NCBI RefSeq assembly: GCF_000332495.1
Contig: NZ_AOGW02000010.1
Coordinates: forward strand, 806,001 to 870,000
Length of the DNA: 64,000 nt
From: Leptospira terpstrae serovar Hualin str. LT 11-33 = ATCC 700639
GTDB taxonomy: Bacteria > Spirochaetota > Leptospiria > Leptospirales > Leptospiraceae
Direction: 5' to 3'
Shown here: positions 1 through 9,230 of the stretch, piece after piece
Layout: the number at the start of each line of letters is the position of its first letter
Position numbering within the stretch: position 1 is the stretch's first letter
Program-made: the position numbers and the translations under genes
Notes under the pieces: generated by a model
The model's input: the letters and a program-made list of their open reading frames with translations, nothing else
Database searches by the model: none
What the model was told of the DNA's origin: nothing

Positions 1-404
1 AGGCGACGGAGACTTTAACGGAAACTCTCCCTCACAACTATCCTTGGCGTAACCTTCCGATCTGGAAGTTTAGTTCAGAAAATTCCTCTGAATTACGCCC
101 CAAAGGCTCGGAAGAACTACTGAAACGTATCGAGAAGGATATCGAATTTATGGAACAAGGACTAAAGAAATTTGAAAACGATACACATAGCAAGTCCTTT
201 CAAGATTCTGATATCTGGATTTGGATGCGAGGAGAGTCTTATATACGAAGAATGGTGCGTAAAACTGAAATTTATATCTTACGTCATAAAGACTTAGAGT
301 TGGAAAGAAAAAACCAACTGATGGTCCAATCCATCAAAAAAGAAATTCGTTACCTAAAACGAAGTCTTTATCCTATGATGGATTCGTTTCCAGAAAAAGG
401 ATGA
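1..404 (+). CDS. hypothetical protein, 3' part
   Basis: The reading frame is open from the left edge, with the first full codon at base 3, and ends with TGA at 402-404, leaving 133 visible residues. The true start lies outside the window. The visible part is hydrophilic and rich in Glu, Lys and Arg with mostly helical character. It has no membrane segment and no motif I recognise. Its last 37 bases overlap the end of the convergent gene on the other strand. The continuity of the frame and the ordinary codon use support a real gene; I assign no function. Confidence 0.6.
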   Translation, partial: ATETLTETLPHNYPWRNLPIWKFSSENSSELRPKGSEELLKRIEKDIEFMEQGLKKFENDTHSKSFQDSDIWIWMRGESYIRRMVRKTEIYILRHKDLELERKNQLMVQSIKKEIRYLKRSLYPMMDSFPEKG

Positions 405-997
405 AAGACAGTATTGTCTTCAAATTCTGGAAAATAATCAAAAAATAACTTTTGAGAAACCACACGATATGCGAAAGGATTTTTTTCCGCATAACCATCT
501 GTATATGGTAGAGCAGGCAATTGGTGAAAGTTGATCCTTTCTTCAAAATTAATAAAGTCGCGGCGTGTTAGTTCTGGTCTTAATTCCAAAGCGGTTTCTT
601 TCAAAAGGTTCCAATCCAATTTAAAACTCATTCGGGCACCGCGAAAGGCAGGAGACCTTTCTAGTAAATTGACGAGGCGTTTCACCGGACAATCCATATG
701 AAAGTATTTGGTTACATAAACTTTCACAAACCGAGCCGCAAGGCCCATCGGTTCCCAAATCAGTTCCGACTCCCTACTTTCCGATTCTTCTTTTTTAATT
801 TCTCCGAGTATCAAATGTAACTCAGGTATGGATTGTCTTCCTGTCATAATGAGAGATGACTCCTCCATTCCAAATTCACCGTAATACAACCATTTGTAGA
901 AGTCCTGGATCTCCGCTTCCGGATGGTCTTCTACAAATTTAGTGAGAAGGAAAAGTTTTTCTTTCTGTGTGAGAGAGGATTCTCTTTCTGTTTGCAT
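368..997 (-). CDS. hypothetical protein, 209 aa
   Basis: The protein is soluble and mixed alpha/beta in appearance, with many Phe, Tyr and Glu residues. It has no signal peptide, no membrane segment and no recognised motif. It starts with ATG two bases after the plsY stop, so it is probably the last gene of the AAA/VWA-smpB-der-plsY run and translated with it. Its 3' end overlaps the convergent gene at the left edge by 37 bases. Position in a housekeeping operon suggests a conserved leptospiral protein, but I do not recognise the family. Confidence 0.7.
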   Translation of the reverse strand: MQTERESSLTQKEKLFLLTKFVEDHPEAEIQDFYKWLYYGEFGMEESSLIMTGRQSIPELHLILGEIKKEESESRESELIWEPMGLAARFVKVYVTKYFHMDCPVKRLVNLLERSPAFRGARMSFKLDWNLLKETALELRPELTRRDFINFEERINFHQLPALPYTDGYAEKNPFAYRVVSQKLFFDYFPEFEDNTVFHPFSGNESIIG

Positions 998-999
998 TC

Positions 1000-1608
1000 C
1001 TAAGTTGCTCGCAGTTCTTTACCTAACACCAAACGTTTGATGTTTTCTCTGTGAGAATAGGAAATGAGAAAAAAAGTAGCAACTAATACAAAGAAGATGA
1101 TTGGTTGGTATTCAGAATCTGGAATGAATTTTGTAGTTCCAAAATACCAGATAGGCATGGATAAAGTCGCAAGGATAGATCCGAGAGATACAAATCCAGA
1201 AATCTTATAAACGATAAAAAAAATCACAACCGCACAAACGGTCACAATGGGAACAAGTGTCATATAAACACCAAGAGCTGTCGCAACTCCTTTTCCTCCT
1301 TTAAAATGCAGAAAGGGAGTGAATGTATGCCCAAGGATGGCAACAGAACCAAGTAGAATTTCCGTAGTGGTCAGTGGATACGGTGATTCAATGTAGGAAG
1401 CAAGGATGACTGGGATGGCACCTTTCAGAGCATCTAGAAAAAGAGCGATGATTCCAAATTTCCAACCGATGACCCGGCCGACATTGGTGGCACCGATATT
1501 GCGGCTACCGTGTTCGCGGATGTCAATCCCGCGCACTTGTTTGGCCAGAAGAAATCCGACCGGAATGCCACCTAAAAGGTAGCTAATTAGGACTACGGCA
1601 AGTATCAT
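1000..1608 (-). CDS. plsY: glycerol-3-phosphate acyltransferase PlsY
   Basis: This inner-membrane enzyme transfers an acyl group from acyl-phosphate to the sn-1 position of glycerol-3-phosphate, making lysophosphatidate, the first step of phospholipid synthesis. The 202-residue length is typical. Family motifs are present: GSRNIGATN near residues 34-42, which follows the first membrane helix, and GGKGVAT at 104-110 for glycerol-phosphate binding. Several hydrophobic helices cover the rest. The ATG overlaps the der stop codon (ATGA), which implies translational coupling. The partner PlsX is not in this window. Confidence 0.95.
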   Translation of the reverse strand: MILAVVLISYLLGGIPVGFLLAKQVRGIDIREHGSRNIGATNVGRVIGWKFGIIALFLDALKGAIPVILASYIESPYPLTTTEILLGSVAILGHTFTPFLHFKGGKGVATALGVYMTLVPIVTVCAVVIFFIVYKISGFVSLGSILATLSMPIWYFGTTKFIPDSEYQPIIFFVLVATFFLISYSHRENIKRLVLGKELRAT

Positions 1609-2957
1609 TCCTTGCCCTCCTTACCCTCGTTTCTGTTGCGGAGTTCGATCTCAACGGAAAGGCCATCTAGCCCGAACTCTGTTACTATACTCTTTCGGTA
1701 AAAACTCAATATATTTGACGGAAAGAGTTTCGTATCATTAACAAAGAATAAAATTTTAAAAGGAATCTGGGAGACTTGCGTGGCGTAATACACCTTCGGA
1801 GGTCGGTTCGATGCCTTTTGTACCTTATTTTTCCCCCCCCACTTGCTTAACCAGTCATTTAGGGCACGAGTGGTCAGCTTTTTCTGGGACTTTTCGTAGA
1901 GACTCACCACTGATTCGAGGAGTTTGTGGGTTCTCAGTTTCTCTTTGGCGGAAAGGGAAAGAAGCGGGCGTTCCTTTAAAATCGAAAGTTTCGCTTCCAT
2001 ACGGTCTTTGAAATGTTTCCAGGAATTGGATTCTTTTTCGGGAACGAGGTCCCATTTGTTCACTGCCACAATCATGGGTTTGCCGAGTTCCTGAATTTCC
2101 CCAAAGATCTTTTTATCAAATTCACCGAGCCCCTTCATAGCATCGATGAGTAAAACGACAACATCCGCTTCTCCCAAACTATGCAGAGTGCGTTTGTAGG
2201 AATAAAATTCTAAACTTTCTCCCGTTTTGGATTTCCTTCGAATCCCTGCGGTGTCGATAATTTCCAATTTATGGTTTTGGAAATAGAACTGGTCGGAAAC
2301 AGAATCCCTTGTGGTTCCAGGCACATCGCTAACTACAGCTCTTTTGTATCCGAGAAAGGTATTTAGTAGTGACGACTTACCTGAGTTAGGTTTTCCAATG
2401 ATGGCAATTTTACAATACGGATCTTCCGGCATTTTGATTTTATCAGGAAGAAAAAAATTAATCTTTTGGTAAAGAAGATCAAAGTTCCTTCGCCCAAGTG
2501 CAGAAATCGGAAGGAGTTCGTTTAATCCCAGTTTATAAAAAGGCTCTAGATCATACTCATCTTGTTCGGTATCTACCTTGTTGATCAGAGTGAGGACCGA
2601 TTTGTCTTTGAGAACCTCATCTTTTTTTAAAAGTTCGATCAGTTTGTGGTCATACTTACGTAAGTCTTTATGATCGATCACATGTAGGATAAGATCCGAA
2701 TTTCTCAAATGTTCGAAAGCAATCTCAATAATCTCTCCTGAGATTTCATCGATATTTTCAATATCTAAACCAGGTGTGTCAGACAAAGTGAAAGGTATTT
2801 TAAATTCAGACCTTTCGACGGTCTTTTGTAATACATCCCTTGTGACACCGGCTGTATTTTCTGTGATGGCACTTTGTGCCCGGAGGATGGCGTTGAATAA
2901 CGTGGACTTACCCACATTTTGTCTGCCAACGATAGTTACCACTGGAAGTCCTTTCAT
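1605..2957 (-). CDS. der: ribosome biogenesis GTPase Der (EngA)
   Basis: Der is a GTPase with two tandem G domains that helps mature the 50S subunit. G1 motifs are GRQNVGKST at 11-19 and GKPNSGKSS at 188-196. A DTPGLD switch motif lies at 60-65, and NKVD (126-129) and NKWD (near 302) give guanine specificity. The C-terminal roughly 100 residues form the KH-like domain. The 450-residue length is normal. The start overlaps the smpB stop (ATGA) and the stop overlaps the plsY start. A run of eight Gs on the coding strand (1833-1840) sits in the C-terminal domain coding region but the frame is intact. Confidence 0.96.
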   Translation of the reverse strand: MKGLPVVTIVGRQNVGKSTLFNAILRAQSAITENTAGVTRDVLQKTVERSEFKIPFTLSDTPGLDIENIDEISGEIIEIAFEHLRNSDLILHVIDHKDLRKYDHKLIELLKKDEVLKDKSVLTLINKVDTEQDEYDLEPFYKLGLNELLPISALGRRNFDLLYQKINFFLPDKIKMPEDPYCKIAIIGKPNSGKSSLLNTFLGYKRAVVSDVPGTTRDSVSDQFYFQNHKLEIIDTAGIRRKSKTGESLEFYSYKRTLHSLGEADVVVLLIDAMKGLGEFDKKIFGEIQELGKPMIVAVNKWDLVPEKESNSWKHFKDRMEAKLSILKERPLLSLSAKEKLRTHKLLESVVSLYEKSQKKLTTRALNDWLSKWGGKNKVQKASNRPPKVYYATQVSQIPFKILFFVNDTKLFPSNILSFYRKSIVTEFGLDGLSVEIELRNRNEGKEGKE

Positions 2958-3442
2958 TTGCGTAGGTGTTCCTTCATGGCTCTTTCCATATCGATTTTGG
3001 CTTCCTTCTTTTGAATGTCGTCACGTTTGTCGTAAAGTTTTTTTGGTTTGGCGAGAGCGACGTCTATCTTTACCAAACGATTGTTTTTAAAGAAACAACG
3101 AGTGGCCACAAGGACCAATCCCTTCTCTTTGATGGATCTATCTATTTTTTCGATTTCTTTGGCCTTAAGTAAAAGTTTGCGAGGACGAATTTCCGGATGG
3201 TTCGCATAACCTCCGTTTTTGTAAGGAGGGATTTGAAAGTTTTCTAAAAACACTTCTCCATTTCTGACTTTCGCAAAACAATCGGTTAGATTCCCTTTTT
3301 TTTCACGAAGGGATTTCACTTCAGAACCTGTGAGTACAACACCAGCCTCGAACGAATCTAATAGTTCGAAATTGAACTTTGCCTTTTTATTGATTAAAGG
3401 ATCCGTTCCGCGTGGTTTGTCGTCTTTTTTGGTTTTGCCCAT
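2954..3442 (-). CDS. smpB: SsrA-binding protein SmpB
   Basis: SmpB binds tmRNA and brings it to stalled ribosomes for trans-translation. The 162-residue protein has the family core: [20 protein letters not shown], then TGSEVKSLR, then the basic C-terminal tail rich in Lys and Asp that enters the decoding centre. It starts with ATG six bases after the stop of the AAA/VWA gene and overlaps der by four bases, so these genes are probably one transcript. The tmRNA gene itself (ssrA) is not in the window. Confidence 0.96.
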   Translation of the reverse strand: MGKTKKDDKPRGTDPLINKKAKFNFELLDSFEAGVVLTGSEVKSLREKKGNLTDCFAKVRNGEVFLENFQIPPYKNGGYANHPEIRPRKLLLKAKEIEKIDRSIKEKGLVLVATRCFFKNNRLVKIDVALAKPKKLYDKRDDIQKKEAKIDMERAMKEHLRK

Positions 3443-3448
3443 AAATAT

Positions 3449-6400
3449 TTACTGTCTGAGGGAATGGTGGATTTGCACCAGTCTAGCAATTTCCGCTCCG
3501 ATAAGATTTGGCATTGAATAAAAGTTATCCGCCGTAATCTGTAGGGAGTCATGGAACACATGTTCCGCAATGTAGCGAGACCCAAGTCCCACCCCTAAAA
3601 ATACATAATTTTTGTCCTGGTTTTTCAGTACAGCTTCTTTCATTTTCCGTGTATCAAAAGAGGATAATTCATCTTCGATATAAGTCTTTGCCCTTTGGCC
3701 TCGGAAATCAGAAAGAAGGACTATGATCTTTGTTTGGGCATCAGGTGAAAAATACCTTTCACAATTGGAAAGGACTTGGAATTCAGGAATGCTATCCCCA
3801 TGCCAATTTTTACAGAGAGCACTAAATACTTCTTCCTCTTTTTCTGCAGTGTAGTCCTCTTCTGCCGACTTTAGATTGTAAATGTCAACAGTGTCTTTTG
3901 AGTTTTTGATATCACAGAAAGTATGGACACTGGTTTTGATATCATGTTCGTTTAATATATGTAAGCTGACAAGGAGTGCCGAAAGCATGGCAATCGAATA
4001 CTCGAAGTTAAAGATCCTTCGGCATTTTGACACAAGAAATGTCACTTCCACACCTTTTAGTTTTTCATCATTTTTTTCGATCGTGGTTTTATCGAAGATT
4101 TTTGTATCTCCCCTTCCACTTTTGTAAGAAATGTATTTTCTTGCATCCACCCTCGATCCTTCGTTTTTGTACATACGATGGATGTCAATTTCTGGATCAA
4201 AGAGTTGTTCTAAATTGAGTTCAACCTCTTCCAATTCCTTTCCAAACACTGACTTAAATTCTTCCAGTCCCACCATGATGGAATAGTCCCAAAGGAGACG
4301 GCGTTTTTTTAAAAATTGTTTGTAGAGCTCTTCGGTTCGGTAACCCCAAGCTCCTCCGCCCCCTTGTGGTTCCCCTTGGCCTTGGTTCCCTTGAGTATCT
4401 TGTCCATACCAAGCATCAGGTCCTTCTTTAGTGCTACCCCCCGTTTCTGGAGTGTTGATCTCAATTCCTCGTTTGATTTCCTCGCCGGAATTGAGTTTTT
4501 TAGCAACACCTGTTAGGGGGTCTCGTTTGTGAAGTTCAGGATCCCACCAATTTTTACGATTTAACCCTGATTCAACGGTAAACGTTTTTTTTTTCTCTTC
4601 GATTTCCTCGAAGAGTGTTGAGACCACTTCCACACCGGAAAGAAATCCTTCCAAAAGTCGTTCGAGTTCCTTTCTTTCTTTGGGATCTGCAATTTGGTTT
4701 GTATAATAGATCTTCCCACCGCGAATTGCAATGTCTTTAACATCCGCTTGGTTATAACGATAGATATGGTTTTTCCATTTTAGAAGATTGGAAATTCCAA
4801 ATCGGTAAGGCATAAGGTTTGCTGATCCAATGGTACGTTTCTCCGCAAGTTCCTTTGCCTTCAAATGGAAACGTGCTAAACTTCGTGGCAGAACTCCTTC
4901 AGGAAGGTAAAATTCTAGAATTTCTTCTAGGACTTTGACATCTTCCAGTTCTGGAAAAAGAATCGGAGTGAAGCGATTACGAAAGGCACGAGAAATGGTA
5001 GTGACCGATTTCGAAACCCGAAAAGACTTCATTCCAAAAACAATTGATTTTTCCGTGAGTTGGACAGGAAGGTATTCACCCGACTCTGGAGGGAGGGTAA
5101 GAGAGCGGGCATCGTCGGTTAACATATTCATTTTTTCGACAAGTTCTGCTCCCGCCGATTCAAGTCCTGAGATAAGGATGATATGACCTTTTCGAATAGA
5201 CCGTGTTAGGGGGCCGTCCACCCAAGTGACACTTTCGATATTTCCTTCTTCGGTCGGCTTCAAAGCTCCAACTACATCGGATGTATGCATCCCTTTGGAT
5301 AACATCACGGACTCAAGTTCAATTCCTGTAAGTTCAGTAAATAGAGGTAAAAATTCTTGTGGGTCTTGGTCTTCACGGTATTCAATGAGAATGTTTTCTT
5401 TGGCTTGGATGGCAGTAAATACCTGGTCTAGGAAATGCAAAACTGGTTCTGGGGTGGGGTATGTGGAAAGAAGGGAGATTGTTTTTTTCTCATCCCAAGT
5501 TTTGATTTCTTTGTCGTTCCAGAATATGGTAGAACTTTGCACATAACCTTTGGTAGGTACCACTTTGATTCCACCACCAAACTCAGATTCGATGAGTTCT
5601 CTTTGTTTGGACTTGTCTTCTTTTTTCCGGAAAGGTTCTTCGAATAAATACAAAGCCTCTCTTGCTGCCACTGCCTTGTCTTTGGCACCAAAAAGAACTA
5701 ACCTGTTACAATACTTTTGTAAAGTTCTTAAATTGAAGTGGTATTTTTCTAAATCACCCTTTCCAATTTCGCCTGATTTAATGCGCGCTTCCGATTCCAA
5801 ACTAATCCGAATGATTTGTTTCAAAACATCTTCCCCAAGCATTGGATAGAGTTTTTTTAAGATAAAAAACATTTCGTCGGGAGAATAGGGATCTACATAA
5901 ACCACAGCAAAATGTTTGGTGATATCAAAGGGAAGGGGTTTTCTTCCTTCAAAACCTTCACTTGGGTTTTGCGTGCCAATAAACCAAAAACCAGTTTTTC
6001 CAGTCACTCTTTCCCCACTCCCTTCCAAAAGGTCTAGGTAGTTGGATTCGTAAACAGAGGAAAACCGTTTGATGATGTTTGGTGCACAAAGATTCATTTC
6101 ATCGGCAACAAAACTAAGTCCCGCAGAGAGTGCATTGGTAAGAGGACCATTCGACCAAGTAAATCCTTTTCCATCTAAGAGAATTCGGTAAGAACCAATC
6201 AAATCTTCCGGAAGAGTGTCTTCATTGAAACTAAAACGTAAGGTAGGTTGTTTTCTTAAAGAGTTGATATAATAGATAAGAGCGTTTTTCCCTACACCAG
6301 CATCTCCCACGAGTAGGACAGGAATTCCTTCGAGCATGGGGTATAGAATTTTTTGTAGAGTTTGTTTGACCGAGTCGGTCTCGACAAGGCTAGAAGGAAA

Positions 6401-6487
6401 AATAGGAAACTTATTGGAGTGCGGGAGAACCGGCACTTTCACATCGGCAATGGTTACAAATTCCATATCCTTCAGATTTCTACTCAT
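3449..6487 (-). CDS. midasin-like AAA ATPase with C-terminal VWA-like domain
   Basis: This 1012-residue protein has two dynein/midasin-type AAA modules followed by a linker and a VWA-like domain. Module 1 looks active: Walker A GDAGVGKN (61-68), Walker B FVADEMN (126-132), and a sensor-1 stretch with FIGTQNPSEG. Module 2 is recognisable by HTSDVVGALKP and WVDGPLTRSI, but the Walker A loop is missing and the Walker B Asp-Glu pair is replaced (ILISGLESAG). A Gly/Gln-rich linker follows. The VWA-like region begins VTFLVSKCRR where DxSxS would be expected, so the metal site looks lost. No signal or membrane segment is seen. MoxR/VWA and midasin proteins remodel protein complexes; the client here is unknown. 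It is the first gene of the run leading to smpB, der and plsY. Confidence 0.8.
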   Translation of the reverse strand: MSRNLKDMEFVTIADVKVPVLPHSNKFPIFPSSLVETDSVKQTLQKILYPMLEGIPVLLVGDAGVGKNALIYYINSLRKQPTLRFSFNEDTLPEDLIGSYRILLDGKGFTWSNGPLTNALSAGLSFVADEMNLCAPNIIKRFSSVYESNYLDLLEGSGERVTGKTGFWFIGTQNPSEGFEGRKPLPFDITKHFAVVYVDPYSPDEMFFILKKLYPMLGEDVLKQIIRISLESEARIKSGEIGKGDLEKYHFNLRTLQKYCNRLVLFGAKDKAVAAREALYLFEEPFRKKEDKSKQRELIESEFGGGIKVVPTKGYVQSSTIFWNDKEIKTWDEKKTISLLSTYPTPEPVLHFLDQVFTAIQAKENILIEYREDQDPQEFLPLFTELTGIELESVMLSKGMHTSDVVGALKPTEEGNIESVTWVDGPLTRSIRKGHIILISGLESAGAELVEKMNMLTDDARSLTLPPESGEYLPVQLTEKSIVFGMKSFRVSKSVTTISRAFRNRFTPILFPELEDVKVLEEILEFYLPEGVLPRSLARFHLKAKELAEKRTIGSANLMPYRFGISNLLKWKNHIYRYNQADVKDIAIRGGKIYYTNQIADPKERKELERLLEGFLSGVEVVSTLFEEIEEKKKTFTVESGLNRKNWWDPELHKRDPLTGVAKKLNSGEEIKRGIEINTPETGGSTKEGPDAWYGQDTQGNQGQGEPQGGGGAWGYRTEELYKQFLKKRRLLWDYSIMVGLEEFKSVFGKELEEVELNLEQLFDPEIDIHRMYKNEGSRVDARKYISYKSGRGDTKIFDKTTIEKNDEKLKGVEVTFLVSKCRRIFNFEYSIAMLSALLVSLHILNEHDIKTSVHTFCDIKNSKDTVDIYNLKSAEEDYTAEKEEEVFSALCKNWHGDSIPEFQVLSNCERYFSPDAQTKIIVLLSDFRGQRAKTYIEDELSSFDTRKMKEAVLKNQDKNYVFLGVGLGSRYIAEHVFHDSLQITADNFYSMPNLIGAEIARLVQIHHSLRQ

Positions 6488-6511
6488 TTCCTAGGTGTAA
6501 ACCAAATTCTA

Positions 6512-6541
6512 TTGACCGGTACCTACACAAAAAACCATTAT
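6512..6541 (+). promoter_or_regulatory. putative promoter giving a leaderless aminotransferase mRNA
   Basis: TTGACC at 6512-6517 and CATTAT at 6536-6541 are separated by 18 bases. The expected start of transcription is about 7 bases after the -10 box, which is the A of the aminotransferase ATG at 6548. No Shine-Dalgarno sequence precedes that ATG. The prediction is inferred from sequence only. Confidence 0.35.
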
Positions 6542-6547
6542 GATTCC

Positions 6548-7651
6548 ATGGATTTCGCAAATAGAATGTATGGGATTGACTCCTCCCCCATCCGTAAGGC
6601 CTTTGAGCTAGCACGGACTATCCAAAACCCGATCAATTTGAGTATCGGTCAACCGCACTTTCCCTGCCCACCTAACATCATCGAGGTTTTGACAAAAGCT
6701 GCCCAAGACGGGAAAACTTCCTACACCCTAACTGGCGGGATTCCTGAGCTTAAATCGGCTATGGCAGAAAAATACCAAATACAGAATCAAATCTCTTATG
6801 CTCATGAAGACAGAATCCTTGCCACATCAGGAATTTCTTCGGCACTCTTTTTATTATTCAATGCCCTTGTCAATGAAGGTGACGAATGTTTGGTGATCTC
6901 ACCCTACTTTCTTATGTATCCGGCCATGTTAAAATTCTATGGAGGTAAGGTGGTTCCCCTAGAGGAAAGTTTCAAACCCGCTGACTTAGAATCATTAAAA
7001 TCGAGAAAATTCAAACTCATCATTTTTTCCAATCCTTCCAATCCCACAGGAAAAGTCTTATCCAAAGAACAGTTACGTGCTCTTGCTAATTTAGCGGAGG
7101 TCACGGGAGCTTATCTCATTAGCGATGAAATTTATGAACTTTTTGATTATGATAAACAGTTTTTCTCGATTGGGTCAGAATACGAAAAAACAATCACACT
7201 CACTGGTTTCTCCAAAACATACAATATGACAGGGCTTAGGCTTGCGACTATCCTTGCAGAGGACAAAGTCATCAAAGCTCTCACCACCTTACAGCAGTAT
7301 ACCGTAGTCTGTGCTCCTTCCATCACCCAATGGGCCGGAATTGAAGCTCTTAAAACAGACATGAGTGCCTATATCCAAGACTACAGAGAAAAACGGGACT
7401 TTGTTTATGAATCCTTAAAAGACTACTATCCCATCCAAAAATCAGGCGGAGCTTTCTATTCCTTCTTTCAAATACCTGGAACTGACGAAGAGTTCATCCA
7501 AAAGGCTGTGAAAAAAGACCTAATCCTTGTTCCTGGATTTATCTTTTGTGATCAGAAAAATTTTGTTAGGCTTTCCTTTGCCACCGAATGGGATACATTA
7601 AAAAGAGGAATGAAGGCCCTACAGGAACTTTCCACAGAAAGTGAATCCTAA
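6548..7651 (+). CDS. class I/II pyridoxal-phosphate aminotransferase
   Basis: This is a fold-type I PLP aminotransferase of the aspartate aminotransferase superfamily, 367 residues. Landmarks are the N-terminal SIGQPHF, the substrate-side YTLTGGIPELK, SNPSNPTG near 161-168, SDEIYE near 192-197, and the PLP lysine in SKTYNMTG (Lys223). I chose ATG 6548 because homologous sequence begins with MDFANRMYGID; the frame is open further upstream but that part overlaps the start of the divergent AAA gene and does not look coding. The substrate cannot be told; aspartate, aromatic or alanine-type substrates are possible. It is divergent from the AAA/VWA gene and probably co-transcribed with the prepilin peptidase downstream. 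Confidence 0.88.
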   Translation: MDFANRMYGIDSSPIRKAFELARTIQNPINLSIGQPHFPCPPNIIEVLTKAAQDGKTSYTLTGGIPELKSAMAEKYQIQNQISYAHEDRILATSGISSALFLLFNALVNEGDECLVISPYFLMYPAMLKFYGGKVVPLEESFKPADLESLKSRKFKLIIFSNPSNPTGKVLSKEQLRALANLAEVTGAYLISDEIYELFDYDKQFFSIGSEYEKTITLTGFSKTYNMTGLRLATILAEDKVIKALTTLQQYTVVCAPSITQWAGIEALKTDMSAYIQDYREKRDFVYESLKDYYPIQKSGGAFYSFFQIPGTDEEFIQKAVKKDLILVPGFIFCDQKNFVRLSFATEWDTLKRGMKALQELSTESES

Positions 7652-7674
7652 AGAAGGAAATAGTTACTAATTTT

Positions 7675-8523
7675 ATGGAGGATTCGAATTGGTTATTCCT
7701 TTGGAGCCTATCGACCTATGGAATTTTATTTTTCTTTGGTGCAAGCCTTGCCAGTTTTTATACAACACTCGGCGAACGAATCCTTACTTTTTGTTATGGA
7801 AAAAAGAGAAAAGAGTTTAGTGGTTTTAAACGTTGGAATGTGATTTTTACAAAACCAAGCCATTGCCCGTCTTGCGGGCATTTGGTGACAAAAAAACATC
7901 TCACACCAATCTTTGGTTGGTTTTTTACCAAAGGAAAGTGTTTTCAGTGTAAAACAGAACTCCCCAAACTCTATCCACTTTCCGAATTTCTTTTCGGTAT
8001 CGTTGCTATCTTTATATACTTTGTATCTGAAGACATTCTAGGAACCATTACTCTTCTTTTTTTATTGGGCCATCTTCTCATTTCTATGATGACCGACGTT
8101 GCCAAATTTTCACTTGATTATGAAAATCTCCCTTTTCTAGTTGCCTTTGGATTTTTATCCAACTACCTTTTGTTTGGTGAAGTGATAAACCTTCTGACAC
8201 TTTGGGTTTTTCTTGGCTTTTTTGTATTTTATTTTTTGATTTATCTTTTGTTTCGTGGGGGAACGGGTCTTGGAGATGTATTGTTTTCACCTATCTTTGC
8301 CGCCATTGCTGGAAATCCTTTTTGGATTTTATATTTCAACTCGTCCTACTTACTTGCCGTGGGATTTAGTTTTTTACTGCGTAAAAAGGGCGAACCGTTA
8401 AAAGGAAAAAAGATTCCCATGGGACTTTATTTTTCTCTTGGTTTATTTTTGACTTACTTTGCCAAACTACTCGTCCACTACTACAACTGGGAGGGTTTCT
8501 CCATTTATGGAACCATCGAATGA
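7675..8523 (+). CDS. A24 family prepilin peptidase
   Basis: This integral membrane aspartyl protease cleaves and usually N-methylates type IV prepilins or type II secretion pseudopilins. The 282-residue protein has an N-terminal helix, a cytoplasmic zinc-binding loop with CPSCGH and a second CFQC pair (near residues 64-105), then several helices. The two catalytic aspartates fit TDVAKFSLD and GLGD (in GTGLGDVLF). It starts 23 bases after the aminotransferase and overlaps pdxH by 17 bases. No pilin or secretion gene is nearby, so its substrates are encoded elsewhere. Confidence 0.88.
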   Translation: MEDSNWLFLWSLSTYGILFFFGASLASFYTTLGERILTFCYGKKRKEFSGFKRWNVIFTKPSHCPSCGHLVTKKHLTPIFGWFFTKGKCFQCKTELPKLYPLSEFLFGIVAIFIYFVSEDILGTITLLFLLGHLLISMMTDVAKFSLDYENLPFLVAFGFLSNYLLFGEVINLLTLWVFLGFFVFYFLIYLLFRGGTGLGDVLFSPIFAAIAGNPFWILYFNSSYLLAVGFSFLLRKKGEPLKGKKIPMGLYFSLGLFLTYFAKLLVHYYNWEGFSIYGTIE

Positions 8524-9154
8524 ATTACAAAATATGCGTAGGCTTTACACTCGTTCCGTTCTTTCGGAAGAAACTGCAGGTTCAAATCCCTTAGAATTAT
8601 TCAATCTTTGGTTTTCCGAAGCCAAAACGGAAGGTGAACCAGAACCCAATGCAATGTCTTTGGCTACCGTAGACAAATCAGGGCAACCATCGGCAAGGAT
8701 TGTATTACTGAAAGGTCTGATTCGAGATGAGTTTCAATTTTTTACCAATTATGGTTCAGACAAAGGAAAGGACATTGCGGAGAACAATAAAGTGGCACTA
8801 AACTTCTTTTGGCCAAAACTAGAAAGACAGATTCGCATCGAAGGATTGGCAAGTCCCATCTCCAAAGAAGAATCAAAAGCTTATTTTCAGGTAAGACCAA
8901 GAGAATCACAAATTGGAGCTCTGACATCAAATCAAAGTTCGGTGGTGCCTTCCAGGGAATTTTTAGAAGAAAAATTTGCCGCGCTTACCAAAGAATGGGA
9001 AGGTAAGGAAGTACCTATGCCCGAAAACTGGGGTGGGTATTCGGTTTTTCCAACTAAAATTGAGTTTTGGCAAGGAAGGGTGGGAAGGCTCCATGACCGG
9101 ATTCAATTTGTAAGAAAAGAGTCCGGTTGGGAACGTTCTAGATTATCCCCGTAA
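8507..9154 (+). CDS. pdxH: pyridoxamine 5'-phosphate oxidase PdxH
   Basis: PdxH is an FMN enzyme that oxidises pyridoxine or pyridoxamine 5'-phosphate to pyridoxal 5'-phosphate. The sequence aligns by eye with the E. coli protein: NELQNMRRLYT, RIVLLKGL, FFTNYGSDKG, RPRESQIGA, SVFPTKIEFWQG and RLHDR. I chose ATG 8507 (215 residues) because the E. coli-like start NELQ begins just after it; an upstream in-frame ATG at 8459 would lie deep inside the previous gene. It overlaps the prepilin peptidase by 17 bases. The link with the PLP-dependent aminotransferase in the same run may be only a convenience of position. Confidence 0.93.
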   Translation: MEPSNELQNMRRLYTRSVLSEETAGSNPLELFNLWFSEAKTEGEPEPNAMSLATVDKSGQPSARIVLLKGLIRDEFQFFTNYGSDKGKDIAENNKVALNFFWPKLERQIRIEGLASPISKEESKAYFQVRPRESQIGALTSNQSSVVPSREFLEEKFAALTKEWEGKEVPMPENWGGYSVFPTKIEFWQGRVGRLHDRIQFVRKESGWERSRLSP

Positions 9155-9196
9155 GAAGAGAAATCACTTCTACTCTCAGGAACGAACGAGTGATTC

Positions 9197-9224
9197 CCCT
9201 ATAGAGTATACAAACTCTATAGGG
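9197..9224. terminator. hairpin between convergent pdxH and ribBA
   Basis: An 11-base perfect inverted repeat, CCCTATAGAGT and its complement, encloses a six-base loop. It lies between the pdxH stop and the ribBA stop, and the plus strand continues with TTTGTATT. It probably terminates pdxH and may also serve ribBA, although the minus-strand T run is poor. Confidence 0.7.
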
Positions 9225-9230
9225 TTTGTA

